64,000 bases of DNA from Castanea sativa (lineage: Eukaryota > Streptophyta > Magnoliopsida > Fagales > Fagaceae): NCBI RefSeq assembly GCF_040712315.1, contig NC_134023.1, forward strand, positions 11,913,442-11,977,441, read 5' to 3'. Under the pieces are notes generated by a model, which saw nothing but the letters and a program-made list of their open reading frames with translations, was not told the DNA's origin and searched no databases. The position numbers were made by a program, and so were the translations under genes. This document shows, piece by piece, positions 49,655-62,200 of the stretch; position 1 is the stretch's first letter, and every line of letters begins with the position of its first letter.

Positions 49655-51294
49655 GCACTTTGAGAATCTGAAATGATATCTCATAAAATAAATTTAAGTC
49701 TGTTTGCCAACACCTTAGACACAAGTTTATATAAGACATTACATAGTGCAATAGGACGAAAATCAGTGACTCTTTGGGGATTTTTTACTTTTGGGACCAA
49801 GGTGATGTATGTGTGATTCAGATTGGGAGGGATAATACCTGAATTAAGGCAAGAGAGGACTGCTTGGGACACATCACCTCCAATTCCTTCCCAATAGTGC
49901 TGGTTGAAAATTGGCGGCATCCCATCTGGGCCAGGTGCCTGTAGAGGAGACATCTAATTAGTGCCAAGTCCACTTCAGCTTTGGTGAACTCACTTAACAA
50001 GGATTGGTTCATTTCACTAGAGACCAATTGCGGTATATTAGCCAAGACAACCTCCATTTGTTCACTGGCCAGGTTTGAAGAGCAGAACAGGTGTTGGAAA
50101 TAATCCACAAACATCCCAGCTAGCTGATCCTCTCCTTCACACCATGACCCATCCTCCCTTCTTAATCTTTTAATCTCATTCCGTCGGTACCTTTGGGAAG
50201 CCCTGCTATGAAAATAATTAGAGTTTTGGTCCCCTCCTTTCAGCCATGCAGATTTTGCTCGTTGCTGCCATAATTTTTCTTCTTGGGTTAAGAGACACCT
50301 CAGTTCACCCTTGAGACTTAGAAATCGATTCATGGATCCACCTCTTACAGCCACCATCTCAGCTTCTTTTAATTTTTTACGTACTTCAACTAGCTGCCGT
50401 GTAATGTTTCCAAAAGAGTTTTTACTCCACAATTTCAAACTAACCTGGCAGCTTTGTAAGTTCTCAGTAACCCGAACCATTGGAGAGGGATCCGAATGGG
50501 TTGATGTCCAGGCCAAATTGACTGCTTCATGGCAGCCCTCTTCTTGCAACCAAACTTGCTCAAACCTCCATGGTTTTTGATGCCAAATTGGGATGCCTAA
50601 GGGATGTACGATGATGAGTTTGTGATCAGAGCAACCACATTCTAAGTGATAAACTTTGGAGGCTGGGAAGAGTGATACCTAATCATTATTAGCAACTGCT
50701 CTATCAAGATGCTCCCACACCGTGCCTCCTCCAGCTATGATTTTGTTCCACGTAAATTTATTGCCTACAAAGCCCATATCCATGAAGCCACATTCATCTA
50801 GGATATCCCTAAACCCCTGCATTTGCCCCATAGGTCATGGTCTCCCTCCCACCTTCTTATGTGACTTCAAAGATTTTGTTAAAATCACCCCCGCATAACC
50901 AAGCGAGATTGAATTTTGAATTCAAACTTCTCAAGAGATTCCAGGATACATGACAGTTATGAGTCTCAGGCGCACCATAAAAACCTGTAAACCACCAAGA
51001 ATTCTCCCTGCCTTCATCAATGATAGCATCAATATGATTAAGAGAGGACGAATCAACCCGAAGAAGAAGGTCAGTTTTCCATAGCAACACTAAGCCCCCT
51101 CCTTGATTAATTTTTGACACCACATGCATGTCTCCGAAATTCAGTTTCTTCAAAAAATTCTTTAGCCTCGCTTCAGTCAGCCATGCCTTGGCAATGAACA
51201 CGACCGCAGGATCTTGTGCCCGGATTAAATCACCGAGCTCTTGAATTTTCTGTGGGTTCCTAAGCCCACGACAATTCCAACATAACAGACTCAT
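49655..51294 (-). pseudogene. LINE ORF2 remnant: endonuclease and partial reverse transcriptase
   Basis: ATG at 51292-51294 overlaps the ORF1 stop as ATGA. The endonuclease opens SLLCWNCRGLRNPQKIQEL. The catalytic Glu seems changed to Lys (FIAKAWL where relatives have ETWL), and the GGDFN motif is followed by Lys. Stops follow FEVT (near 50857) and AVANND. SDH of the endonuclease is present (ECGCSDHKLI). The reverse transcriptase linker is open from 50549 (KNSFGNITRQL ... WLKGGDQNSNYFHSRASQR). It loses frame by one base near 49953, resumes as LQAPGPDGMPPIFNQHYW and FRPIALCNVLYKLVSKVLAN, and ends near 49655. Palm motifs are absent. Confidence 0.88.
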
Positions 51295-52779
51295 TGGTCT
51301 TGGCGGGGCTGCACAGCAGCCTCCGCCATTGAAGGAATGTTTTGGCTATCCAGCCTTGAAACTCCTCTACACTTAACAGGTACATCATCATAAATCTCTT
51401 CCTTACCTGATTGTTTAGCACAAACTAAGGGCTTTGAACTACTTTCAATCTCTGTTCCCGTCCTAGTAATTCTTTTCCACGTTGCCTGCCTTGTGTTTTC
51501 ACCCACATGTATTAACTCTCGAGCTTTAGTTTCTAGGATTGTCGCAGGGGCATGTGCGTGGGAAAGAGAATTAGTGGAGGCACGTGAGATAGGATTTTTA
51601 CCTAACCTGTCAAGGGAAGGAATTGAATGCTCTACGTGGACTTCCTTTTTTGAGTTATCAGAAAATCCAAGATCATTATCACTCTCCGATATTTTAGCAT
51701 TAAGAATCTCTTCCTGAATAGCTGGACTCATAATAGACGGGCTGGATATTTGTGAGTATACGTTTGAATTTTGAGTAACGGGTTTACTCAAATCACGCTC
51801 CTCATTATTACCGGTTGCCAAATTTAAAGGATCAGCATTTAAGGCTACCCCCCAATCGGTAACATCCATGTTTTCCACTTGATTCACCGATGAGGATTCA
51901 GCCCCTGGTATAGCCACCGTGGATGGAGGTTTGCATGGGAACTTTGTTGCCTGAGACTTCTTTTTCTTTGCTGCATAATATCCTGGTACTACCACTAACG
52001 ATCGCCACGAATTTGGAGTGGATGAGCCACGAATCCAAGGACCATACTCCTAATCATTGATGGATAGAGTACCATCACTATCAATCCATAGGTCGCAATC
52101 TTTGTCGCTGTGATTGAGACACCCACACCAATAACTGATATTAGGTAATCTCTCATATTTGAATTTCACCCACTCTTCAGACCTTCCCTCAAGAGCTACG
52201 ATTCTGCCCCAGCATAGTGGAAGGGTAATATCAATCCTCACTCTGATTCTCATAAAACTTCCTCCCTCCATCTCTGCCAATTCAGTAGTTTTATCAACCT
52301 CCTCAATTACTGAGCCTAACTCTTTTTCCACTTCTTTATTCATAAACCGCACCGGTATGTCATGGATTTGCACCCACATAGATACCTTAGAGAAACTCAA
52401 TGTATGGACAGGCGAGTGTTTCTCATATTTCTCAAGAACCACCAAATGCTTATCGAAACTCCATGGTTCCCCCCCTGAAGATCTTCTATACCTCCTCTTC
52501 ATCATCAAAAACGAACAAGATAATATGGTCCCCCACACTACGGGCTTTGAAACCATTTACTATATGTCACAACGGATTGAATGTTCTGATAACAGCATCA
52601 ATATTCAAAGCCCTGCTAGTCAGAAATTTGGCAGCAATAATGTATTCAGCAGAGCTTTTTTCTTTACTAAGCGCCATCTTACCACCCTCCCTATTGTTTA
52701 GGGATAAATTGCTCCAATGTTTTGTTAGCGATTCCATGGACTGTAAAATTTGGAAGGCAGGGGCTAAAAGTACACCACT
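51291..52779 (-). pseudogene. LINE ORF1 remnant (DUF4283-like and CCHC zinc knuckle)
   Basis: Start ATG at 52777-52779 (MESLTKHWSNLSLNNREGGK). It reads to RTFNPL and then a TGA where relatives have Trp, continues with at least one more stop, and shifts frame near 52,500. After the shift comes the typical HLVVLEKYEKHSPVHTLSF ... VSMWVQIHDIPVRF block, then the knuckle WCGCLNHSDKDC, in which the first Cys of the CCHC set appears to be Ser (NISYWCG). A TAG follows LSIND. The C-terminal 234-codon frame (51291-51995) is open, low-complexity and ends in a stop that overlaps ORF2. Plant LINE ORF1 proteins bind the element RNA. Confidence 0.82.
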
Positions 52780-52930
52780 CACACTCGTGTTTCCCAAGGA
52801 CCCCGGAAGAAAGAAAAACCACAAAGCCTAAAAGTAACAGTGTTTACCTAGGGACCAACAATCCTCACTAGAAGGAACCAAAATTCTACAGCCTAAGAGA
52901 AGTTAGGAAACCCAAAACTTTCTTAGCGAC

Positions 52931-54744
52931 AGAAAAACTGTAACGTGTTTTTTCAATTAAAAATTGAAAATAGGTTTGATTACCAGTTTTTTACGTACAC
53001 TAATAAAATGAGTCGATGTTTAGCGAATCATATCTTAAAGAAAGAGGATGCAGCTATTAATTTTAGCAATACCATAACAAATTTTAAATGGCAAATTTTT
53101 ATTGGTAAACAAAAAAATAATATCAGTAGTAAGTTCAAATTAGAACCAATAACAACTTACTACTTATAATTTGTTGTGATAATATTATAAACATAGGACT
53201 TCTCAATATAATATAATCAGTAATATTATAATTTCCCAAAAACTTTCCTAGTTAGACTGCCATTCTGAACAACCAAATTTTTTTTCTTTTGGAAAAGTTG
53301 AAATCAAAACCACAATGAACTTAATGAAAAATTATTGAGAGAAAAAGAAAGAAAGATCCTGCCTGCAATAATGGCGTTTTGCAACTGGGGTGATTGAGCT
53401 TGCAAATGGTGCAATTGAGGCTTTGCCTACGCATCTTCTTTCTATTTTCAGTTGTGTGCCATTTGGGTAAACTAGGTTTAGAAGCCTTTGCCTAGTGTTT
53501 CTTAACTACAATTAGAGCTTTTGCTGTGATGGTTTTCTACAACTTGCATTGAGAATTTGAGAACGACAAGATGTAGCAGGTAGAAGTTGTCATTAAGCAA
53601 CTGTTATTTTCGTCATTTAGAAAAGCTATGAGGATATTTTAGGTATTTACACCCTTCGAATCTGCGTTGTGATGAAAAAAGTATATTAAAAATGATACCA
53701 CGTCATCCGTACAAGAATTCAATAAAAAAGAGACATGTGTGTAAAAATAACTATCCACTAACACATGTCTTTCACTTGTTAGAGGGTTAGTTATTTTTTG
53801 TTAACATGTTTCACACTTATTGTATTTTGATACCACTGACATGGTATCATTTGATACCAAATATGTTGATACCAAATACCTTCTTGTTGTGATGAGTTTT
53901 AAAATTGCGCTTTTAAAAAAGCTCAACAATACTTCGTTTCTAAAATGCCAAATTTTTGTGTTTATAGAAAACGCAATAGCCTATCCAAACTTTGAGAATT
54001 TTGTGTTTTAGTTTAAAAACATGTGTTTGGGTGGTGCAACTGCCTATAGCTCTAAATGACTGATATTTGTGTTTGCTTGGTGCAACTGTCTATAGCTCTA
54101 AATGACTAATATTTGAATTTATAAGAGAACTGATTTACGAAGGATTTTTCTTTTTGGTGGATAATATTGTTGATTTGGGATTTGTTGAAATTTTTGTTGT
54201 TGTTTGTATAAATTTGGACAGGCTATGGGCAATGAATGGGCTGGATTTTTTTATTTTTTATTTGGTAAAGTGTCTTTTTGAACTAATTTTGAAATTTGAC
54301 GGAGGTCCAATGGATTTAAAGAGGAGTAATTTTGCAAGCAAGGAACTAAAATCAATCTTTTTTTTTTTCAAAATCCTAAGGGGGGCATTTAAGTACAATT
54401 AGTGAGAATTTAAGGTAATTTTTAGATTTAATAGCACTATTAGTAGGAATTTCAAAAATTCAAGGGGGCCATGGCCCCCCTGACCCCCTCTAGCTCCATC
54501 ACTGGTTTGATATTGATTACGGAGTTGCAAACATAATGTGTAGATATTATGTTATTTGGGTCCCTCTATTATTCGTGCTAGATTGAACATGCAGCAATCA
54601 AGATTTTGGGTTAGTTTTATGTCATTTGTTTCTCTTTCCTCAAATATTCTATTATTAAAAGAAATCAGTATGCTTACAATGATCGAAAAAATTAAACAAA
54701 AATTATTTATTTATAAAGATATTATTCAAGATTAAATTTACAGT

Positions 54745-54806
<62 letters not shown>

Positions 54807-56012
54807 TATTATTATTTTTGATTGGTTAAACACTTAAGACATCCTATAATTTTTAACATATCTTTCATTCAATGAGCTTCAATAGTTTTCACCAAGTCTT
54901 GTCATTGTTCAAACCTTCCAAAGACTTGGAAAGTTGTAGTCTTAGAATTATGGACTTTATAATTTTTATGATGCAAATTGCAGAATTTCAAACTGAACGT
55001 GCGGTCATTGAATGTGTTACAATAATGTTATCTGGTTCCCTTTATTAAACCAAGCCAGAATGAATATGTAGATATCATGTAATCTTGGTCAATTTTATGT
55101 CATTTATTTATTTTTCCTCAAAATAAATGAGAGAGAGAGAGAGAGATTGATTTATTAGTTCATATCTCTACGTGCAATGATCCTTTGTAATAATCAAGAA
55201 AAATCAATAAAAAGTTGTTTTTATATGTATTTATTCAAGTTTAAACTACAAAATGCATAACTTTAATATTTTTTCAAATTAGACATTTAAATTTCATTTG
55301 CCTCCCATTTTATTCTTTCAACTGTAATCTAGTATCAATTTAGTCATTCTGTCAATTTTGTCCAATCTCACCATAAGTATTAAAATTTTCACTTTCTAAA
55401 ATGAAGTTGTTTTAATGAATTCTATGAGGTAGATCGAACGGGAGAGCTAAATTGAAAATGAATGAAAATTAAAGGATTCAAATTCAAAAAAAAAGAAAAG
55501 AAAATAAAAGCACTGAGTTGAGAAAAATGCAAAATTTGAGTATAATGTGTAATTTAGCCTATATTTAATGAGTTTAATCAATATATCAATTAGACAATTT
55601 ATAGAAAAGGATAAACCTAATTCAATTAAAATTTATTTAGAGAAAATTAAACCTAAGTTAATACAAACTATATACAATATGTTTTGTGTATTGTTGCAAT
55701 GTCTTAAAAGAAAAACCGTGAATTATTATTTGTTCAAATTAACATAATTTTCACACTAGATAAAACTCCAAAAAGTTGTCAGGCCCTATACTTTCTTAGA
55801 AGAGAGGAGAGTATCACTAATCTTCGCAGTAATGATGGTGCTGATGGATGTAATAAATCCTAGTGGTTCCCATTTCCTGTCTTTATACTTCTGCTTTTGG
55901 TTTCCTTAATGTTAAGTATTATTAATTCCCCAAGTAAAAAAAAAAAGAAAAAAAAAGACCATTTAAGTTTTTTGTTGTTGTTGTTGTTGTTGTTATAGTT
56001 AACTCAACTAGA
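52931..56012. other. Between the two LINEs; no gene recognised
   Basis: AT-rich. Contains a transposon-end-like GC patch with the 16-bp palindrome GGGGGCCATGGCCCCC (54464-54479), a (TC)n(TA)n microsatellite (54752-54807), a (GA)n run (55129-55146) and a (GTT)n run (55972-55995) abutting the LINE 5' junction. Open frames are short and unremarkable. Confidence 0.55.
54752..54807. repeat. (TC)n(TA)n microsatellite
   Basis: About 20 TC units followed by about 7 TA units. Confidence 0.93.
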
Positions 56013-59000
56013 AAATCTTTTGGAAATGTTAGAAGAGAGCTAGAACATAAAAACAAATTACTCCAACGTGCGGAAAGGGAGGCAGCTCGAACTGGGAACT
56101 CTGCTCGTATGAAGCTACTTGAAAGAGAGATCAATCAGTTGCTAGTTAAGGAATCCATGATGTGGGGCCAACGCTCCAGAATTATGTGGCTTAGGGATGG
56201 GGACCGTAATACAAAATTCTTCCATAGTAAAGCCTCACAGCGACGCCGTTGGAATTATATCACCAAGCTACGAGACGATACGGGAAATTGGTGTGTGGTA
56301 CAAGACCACGTAAATGACACTATTTTGAAATTTTACCAATCCCTTTTCTCATCTGCTGATCCTAGCGGCTTGACTGAGGTGGTAGAAGTTATACCACACG
56401 TGGTTACACCTGATATGAACATGAAGCTTGAGAGTGTCTTTACTATTGAGGAGGTGGAGATGGCAGTCAAACAAATGGCCCCTTTAAAATCCCCAGGCCC
56501 TGACGGTATGCCTCCTTTATTTTATCAAACTTATTGGTCTTTGGTTGGGTCTGATGTCACTCACTCCATCTTGCACTATCTTAACACCGGTGTGCTACCG
56601 TAATCACTCTGCCACTCTTTTATCACCCTTATTCCGAAGGTTAAGAACCCAGAATTTGTGACTCAATTTCGGCCTATAAGTTTGAGTAATGTGCTTTATA
56701 GAATTTTTTCAAAAGTTTTGGCCAATAGATTGAAAATTATTATGCCTCAACTCATCTCAGAACACCAAAGTGCTTTTATGTCTGATCGTTTGATTTCTGA
56801 TAACATTTTGGTGGCCTTTGGAACTCTACATTACATGAGAAATCACAATAATGGTAAAACAGGTTTTATGGCCTTAAAACTGGACATGAGTAAGGCATAT
56901 GATAGGATGGAGTGGTCATTTATGAAGAACGTGTTGAGGAAAATGGGTTTTCAAAATAAATGGGTGAAATTGATGATGGCATGCATTACCACAGCTTCAT
57001 ACTCGATTTTGATAAATGGGGAACCCTATGGCCACATCACCCCATCAAGGGGGCTTCGACAAGGAGACCCCCTATCCCCATATCTTTTCCTTATGTGCAC
57101 CGAAGGATTGCATAGACTGATAAGTAAAGCAACAAGCAATGGCGATATACGTGGAGTGTCTATTTGTCGAAACGGGCCCAAACTAACTCATTTACTTTTT
57201 GCAGATGATAGCTTAATCTTTTGCAGGGCTACTGAAAATGAGTGCCAAACTTTGTTGAATATTCTTGCTACTTATGAGAGGGCCTCTCGACAACAAATAA
57301 ACAGAGCCAAAACCAAACTCTTTTTTAGCAAGTCCACCAACAATGATATGAAAAATAGAATTAAAGAGATGCTTGGAGTAGAGGTAGTGCATCAATATGA
57401 GAAATACCTATGCCTCCCCCCCCTAGTTGGCAGAAACAAAAAAGAGAGCTTTACTCATATTAAGCAGCAGATTTGGAAGAAGTTACAAGGGTGGGAATCA
57501 AAACTCTTATCTCAAGCTGGTAGGGAAATTCTTATTAAAGCTGTTGCCCAAGCTCTCCCCACCTATACTATGTCTTGCTTTAAGTTGCCTCTCACTTTGT
57601 GCAATGAAATTGAATCTTTGATTCGTAGATTCTTTTGGGGACAAAGAGGTGATGGACGAAAAATTCATTGGATGAAATGGGAGGACTTATGCAAACCTAA
57701 GACACAAGGCGGGTTGGGCTTCAAAAATTTAGCTATGTATAATGATGCACTCTTGGCTAAGCAAACGTGAAGACTCCTTCATGATACCTAATCACTTTTC
57801 TACAAGGTTTTTCAAACCAAATTTTTCCCAAAAGCCACTGTGGTGGAAGCAAAAAATGTCAATAATGCATCATATGCTTAGAAGAGCATAATTAAGGGAA
57901 GAGAAGTAATAAAGCGTGGAGCGGTCTGGCGAATTGGCATGGGGAATTCCATTCGGGTGTGGGAAGATAATTGGCTACCTGTGAAAAACAAACCAAAAGT
58001 TTTATCACCAAGGATGGCAGGAGCTGGTACGATGCGAGTGAGTGACTTGATCAACCCAGTGAGTAGAACCTGGAAGGAAGATTTGCTTGACCGAGCCTTT
58101 TATGACTTTGAAGCCGCTATTATAAAAAACATTCCACTGTGTCGCTCCATTCAAGAGGATGTGCTGCTTTGGCCTTTTAATCCTGATGGACAATACTCAG
58201 TTAAGTCCGGGTACAGATTCCTGCAGGAAACCAACACACTCCAGCAGCCAGGACCATCAACCACAGAAGCAATAAAACCTTTATGGAAAAAAATTTGGGG
58301 CTTGGACGTGCCAAACAAGGTTAAAAATTTGGTTTGGCGCGCATGCACAAATTCCCTACCCACCAAGGTGAATCTGGTTCGCCGCAAAATCACCACAGAT
58401 AACGTGTGTGATAACTGCAGACAACACCAAGAGGATACGATCCATGCCCTGTACCACTGCCCGACGCTGAACCCGTTGTGGAGTCAAACTCCAAAGTGGA
58501 GGCACGAAGCACTCAAGGGCAGCAGCGATTTTACTGACGTAATAGACTTTGTTTTTGTAGGAAATAAGGATCTGGAGCTGTTCGCCATCGTCATTTAGAA
58601 TTTGTGGAATCGCCGGAATAACCTTCGGCTAGGCAAGGTTGCTCTGCCCATTGACCGAATAACAGAGCATGCGAGAGGAAGAAGACTTGAAGCTTTGGTC
58701 CCTCCAATGCTCCATATTCCTAATCGGACTCAGCACCAGAAGGTTTGGTCTCCTCCAGAAGCCCACGGATTTAAAGCAAATTATGATGCGGCTACATTCT
58801 TTGAAGAAAATAAGGCGGGTTTGGGAGTTGTCATCCGCAACAGCAATGGCCTCGTCTTGGCTTCGTTAACTCAACAAGTCCCATTACCAGCCATTGTGAT
58901 CGAGCTAGAAGCGCAAGCAGCTAGACAAGCAACGGAACTTGCACTTGAAATTGGTCTTGACAGTATTGTTCTTGAAGGTGCCAACGAGTCTCTGTTCAAA

Positions 59001-59237
59001 GCTTTGCGGAATGGAGACCGAAACTTGGCACAATATGGTCATATTGTTAATGATGCTCTGTTTCTCAGCTCTTTTTTTTCAAAGTTTAGTGTCTCATTTG
59101 TACGTAGAGAGGGGAATACGCTAGCCCATTCCCTAGCTCGTAAGGCAAGAGAGGTCCCTCATATGTCCATCTGGATGGATAAGGTGCCACCAGATCTTGT
59201 ACCGATTTTTCAGGCTGACTTTCATGGCCTGACTTAA
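56013..59237 (+). pseudogene. LINE ORF2 C-terminal part: reverse transcriptase, zf-RVT, RNase H; five internal stops
   Basis: One reading frame holds for about 3.2 kb (stop at 59235-59237) with no frameshift. Reverse transcriptase motifs are intact: SPGPDG (near 56495), LDMSKAYDRMEW (near 56881), GLRQGDPLSPYLF (near 57052) and FADD (near 57199). Then come the thumb/connection region, a zinc-binding domain (WPFNPDGQYSVKSGY ... CDNC-x7-H-x3-HC near 58410-58465) and RNase H (KANYDAATF, ELEAQAARQATELA, GNTLAHSLARKA). The RNase H Asp expected in the EGDS motif is missing (LEGANESL). Premature stops lie at 56601 (TAA), 57768 (TGA), 57789 (TAA), 57879 (TAG) and 58596 (TAG). They replace what look like Gln, Trp, Gln, Trp and Trp codons. 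It supplies target-primed reverse transcription in active relatives and is dead here. Confidence 0.93.
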
Positions 59238-59275
59238 TAAAAAAGTTTTATTTGGTTTCTCAAAAAAAAAAAAAA
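56013..59275 (+). mobile_element. L1-type LINE, plus strand, 5'-truncated, with poly(A) tail
   Basis: Contains the C-terminal two thirds of ORF2 (reverse transcriptase, zinc-binding zf-RVT domain, RNase H), a very short 3' UTR and a 14-nt A-tail (59262-59275). The 5' side begins abruptly next to a (GTT)n run, with no ORF1 or endonuclease. This is the standard 5'-truncated product of target-primed reverse transcription. I did not find a convincing target-site duplication. It is related to, but clearly a different lineage from, the LINE at 49.7-52.9 kb. Confidence 0.92.
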
Positions 59276-62200
59276 CTTTTATTGTCAAATTATAGATGTG
59301 GAATTTGAATCTATTTACACCAAAAACAGATTGATGTCTTAACATGATGGTGAGAACAATAGAGTCAATGACATAAGTTCAAATTCTATTCCATTTAAAA
59401 ATAAAAATAAAAACTCTAGGTTGCAATTACATATGGAAAATAGTTACTTGATGTCATTAACTAATTTTAAGGTATTACACAGATGGAAAAAATTTTTTGA
59501 CTCGTTCAACTCACTGGGTTTGGCCCAGTTAAGGTAGTTCGTTTAGTTTCCCATATTCTACTTCTCTGTTCACGGTCTTTCTTGTTCCCACTCAATTCCT
59601 GCCTCCAAATGGACAAAACCGATAGAATGTTTCAGGCAAGTTCACGGATGAAGAAGAATAAGTTGAAGAATGAGAAGTAGAAGACACAAGAGCATCAGCT
59701 AAAACCCAACTGTATGTAGCGGTTTCAGTACTCTAAGAAGCATTCCTCTGCCACTGCAATCCCTGTTTTTCTTCAATTCCTTCACATATGCAGATGAAAT
59801 GAATCCATATGAGACACATTGGGATTGAACTTTTTTTTACACATTGGGGTTTAACTTTTTTTTTCTTCTTACTGTACATAGAGATTATAATAGAGGAAGA
59901 TTAATAAAGGAAAACAAAGCAAAGATACATTAAAACTAAAATTGAAATTAAAGCTTCATTTCATAGAGAAGTTCTGGCTATCCCAATAGAAGTAAATCAA
60001 ATACAAACACGGATTATCATAGAAATAATTGATTGTGCTCTTCACATAGCCAAGGACAAAGTAACAACTTCCTAAAATATATTCAAAATTATTCCAATTT
60101 GGTTAAATGTAGCAATGGGAACGTATAAGGTGCACAATGGAGGACTCAAAATTAGCTTTTGCTTATAAGGGGGTGAGTCAAGATGGAAGTTTCTGCTGGA
60201 AATAATTTCTAGAAATACAAAGCATAAATACTATATTCTCTCTCACGTTTTTACAGTGTTATATATGATGACCATGCTTCAAATCGTAGCTGTTTTCCTC
60301 ACAAATTATGTCTGTCTAAAGATTTTTTTTAAGTCCATTTGAAGATGACAACTGAGACAAGCATGCTCTTGTAACATTTTAGATTACTCCCTTAGCTGAA
60401 TTCATCTTAATCAACCATTCTATACAGGCAAATGAACATATTTTTACGAATGAAAACACCACGTTCTTTTTACCCGTTCAACTTAACACATCATGTTGTG
60501 ATATGGTCATATGGTTTCCAACCCAAACACAAGATAGAGTTGTATATCTTGCCTGTAGTCAGCAAGGGTACAATCAGATAACAACTCAGCTGCAATTGTT
60601 CCCTCCTTTCTCTCTTTCCTCATTAGTCTAACTGTGAAGAAGTATGATGTTGACACTATCATCATCCCCGATCTAATTGTCAAAAGACAAAAAGGGGTAT
60701 GAATTAGCCAAGCCTAAATGACAAAATGTATACCACCCAAAGGAGAATATACACACAGTCCTAGTTAGAGCTCCAAGATATCACATACTATACTTTTAGT
60801 CTAGAAATTACAAATAGACTTGCCAGGAAATACTTGAGCAATGTTTTGGATTTTGAATCACCCTTCTTGTAGTGCCTTTTCAGATCAATGGCACTTCTCA
60901 ACTGAAATTGTGAACGCAGGAAAGAATTCAGAAACCAATAATAACCTGCCTAAGTTATAGAATCTAAAATCCTAGCAAGCAAATGAACTATCAAAGTCAA
61001 ATAAAAAGCAAGTGTCCTATTATCTTGATAAACCCATAACCAGTATATTGCAAGCTTCACAATAACTTATCCCCACATAAAGAAGGAAGCTTCACATTAA
61101 GTGATTATTTAATTATAATTATTTAGTACACAGGGAGCAATTTATTTTCCTGACACATCAGAATAGGTCTCACTAATTAAATTCAGGCCCCATCATTCAC
61201 GTGAGAGGAGAGAGCATTGTTCAAGGAGTCATTATATATATATATATATATATAATGACTTAAATTCCTTTTTCTTTTTCCTTTTATAGGAAAGAAAAAA
61301 AATGACTTAAAATCTAAATGAGTTCCAGCATAATTCAAAAATAAATGGAAGATTGTTTAAGTACGACTTGTTCAACTCAAGAGAAATACTGAGATGAATT
61401 AGGTCTAGTCCTATATTTGGAATATGTTATGATAATATGATGCTCACTTTGGTCAAAGTAAGAGCACATAATAATTATAAAGAACATCTTAAATTATGAT
61501 GTGTTTTGATGGGTTCTTAAATGTGAATTTCATGTAAACAAATAGAATCATGTGCATTCAGGTAAATAACAAAATTTTGAGTGAAATTGAGTTGCAGAAT
61601 CAACTTTTTGAAATTGAAACTATAAACATCCCAAATAGTGCAACAAATCAAAGATTCCAGGACACTATCATCATAATTACTTCAAGATCAGACCAAGTTT
61701 TATACTTTACTATGCCAATGCCATTTTACAAGAAAACTAATTGGCAATATATGACTAAAAGATATCATTAATATCCCTAGAAGATCATCTTTGTATGGTG
61801 CAGGGTAAATCCCTCTCACCAAGGATGTTGCATACAAGTTACAGGAGGCATGAAAAAGATCAGCAACCCTGTCAGCATCATTGGTAGAAAAACAACTACT
61901 AGTGCCATACTGTTGTTTAAGTGTATAACTATTATCAATTCTAGTTCAACTTGTGGAAAATTAACCAGCTTTCAGTTTCAAGTTGTTATTTTACCCATCT
62001 AGAGTCAAACTTTACAGAAACTATTTTCTGGTAAGTAAAACTTTTACATTCCATACACAGGAATGAATTTTCGAATGCTAAACATGGATCCAGCCAAAGG
62101 CTAATGTCTACACATGCAGTATAGAACATATTAAATGCATTAATAGGAAGTACCCTACCTCCCATGTCATTTCTATTTTTCCAATTTGTGAATTATCTAA

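Larger units (their letters stand above)
49655..52930 (-). mobile_element. L1-type LINE, minus strand, 3'-truncated and degenerate
   Basis: Order on the minus strand: 5' leader (from about 52930), ORF1 with a DUF4283-like domain and zinc knuckle, ORF2 with an apurinic endonuclease, then the first part of the reverse transcriptase. Similarity stops inside the reverse transcriptase near 49655, just after DIISDSQSAF, so the catalytic FADD region, RNase H and poly(A) tail are missing. LINEs are normally truncated at the 5' end, so this loss implies a later deletion or insertion. Frameshifts and stops occur throughout. Confidence 0.9.
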
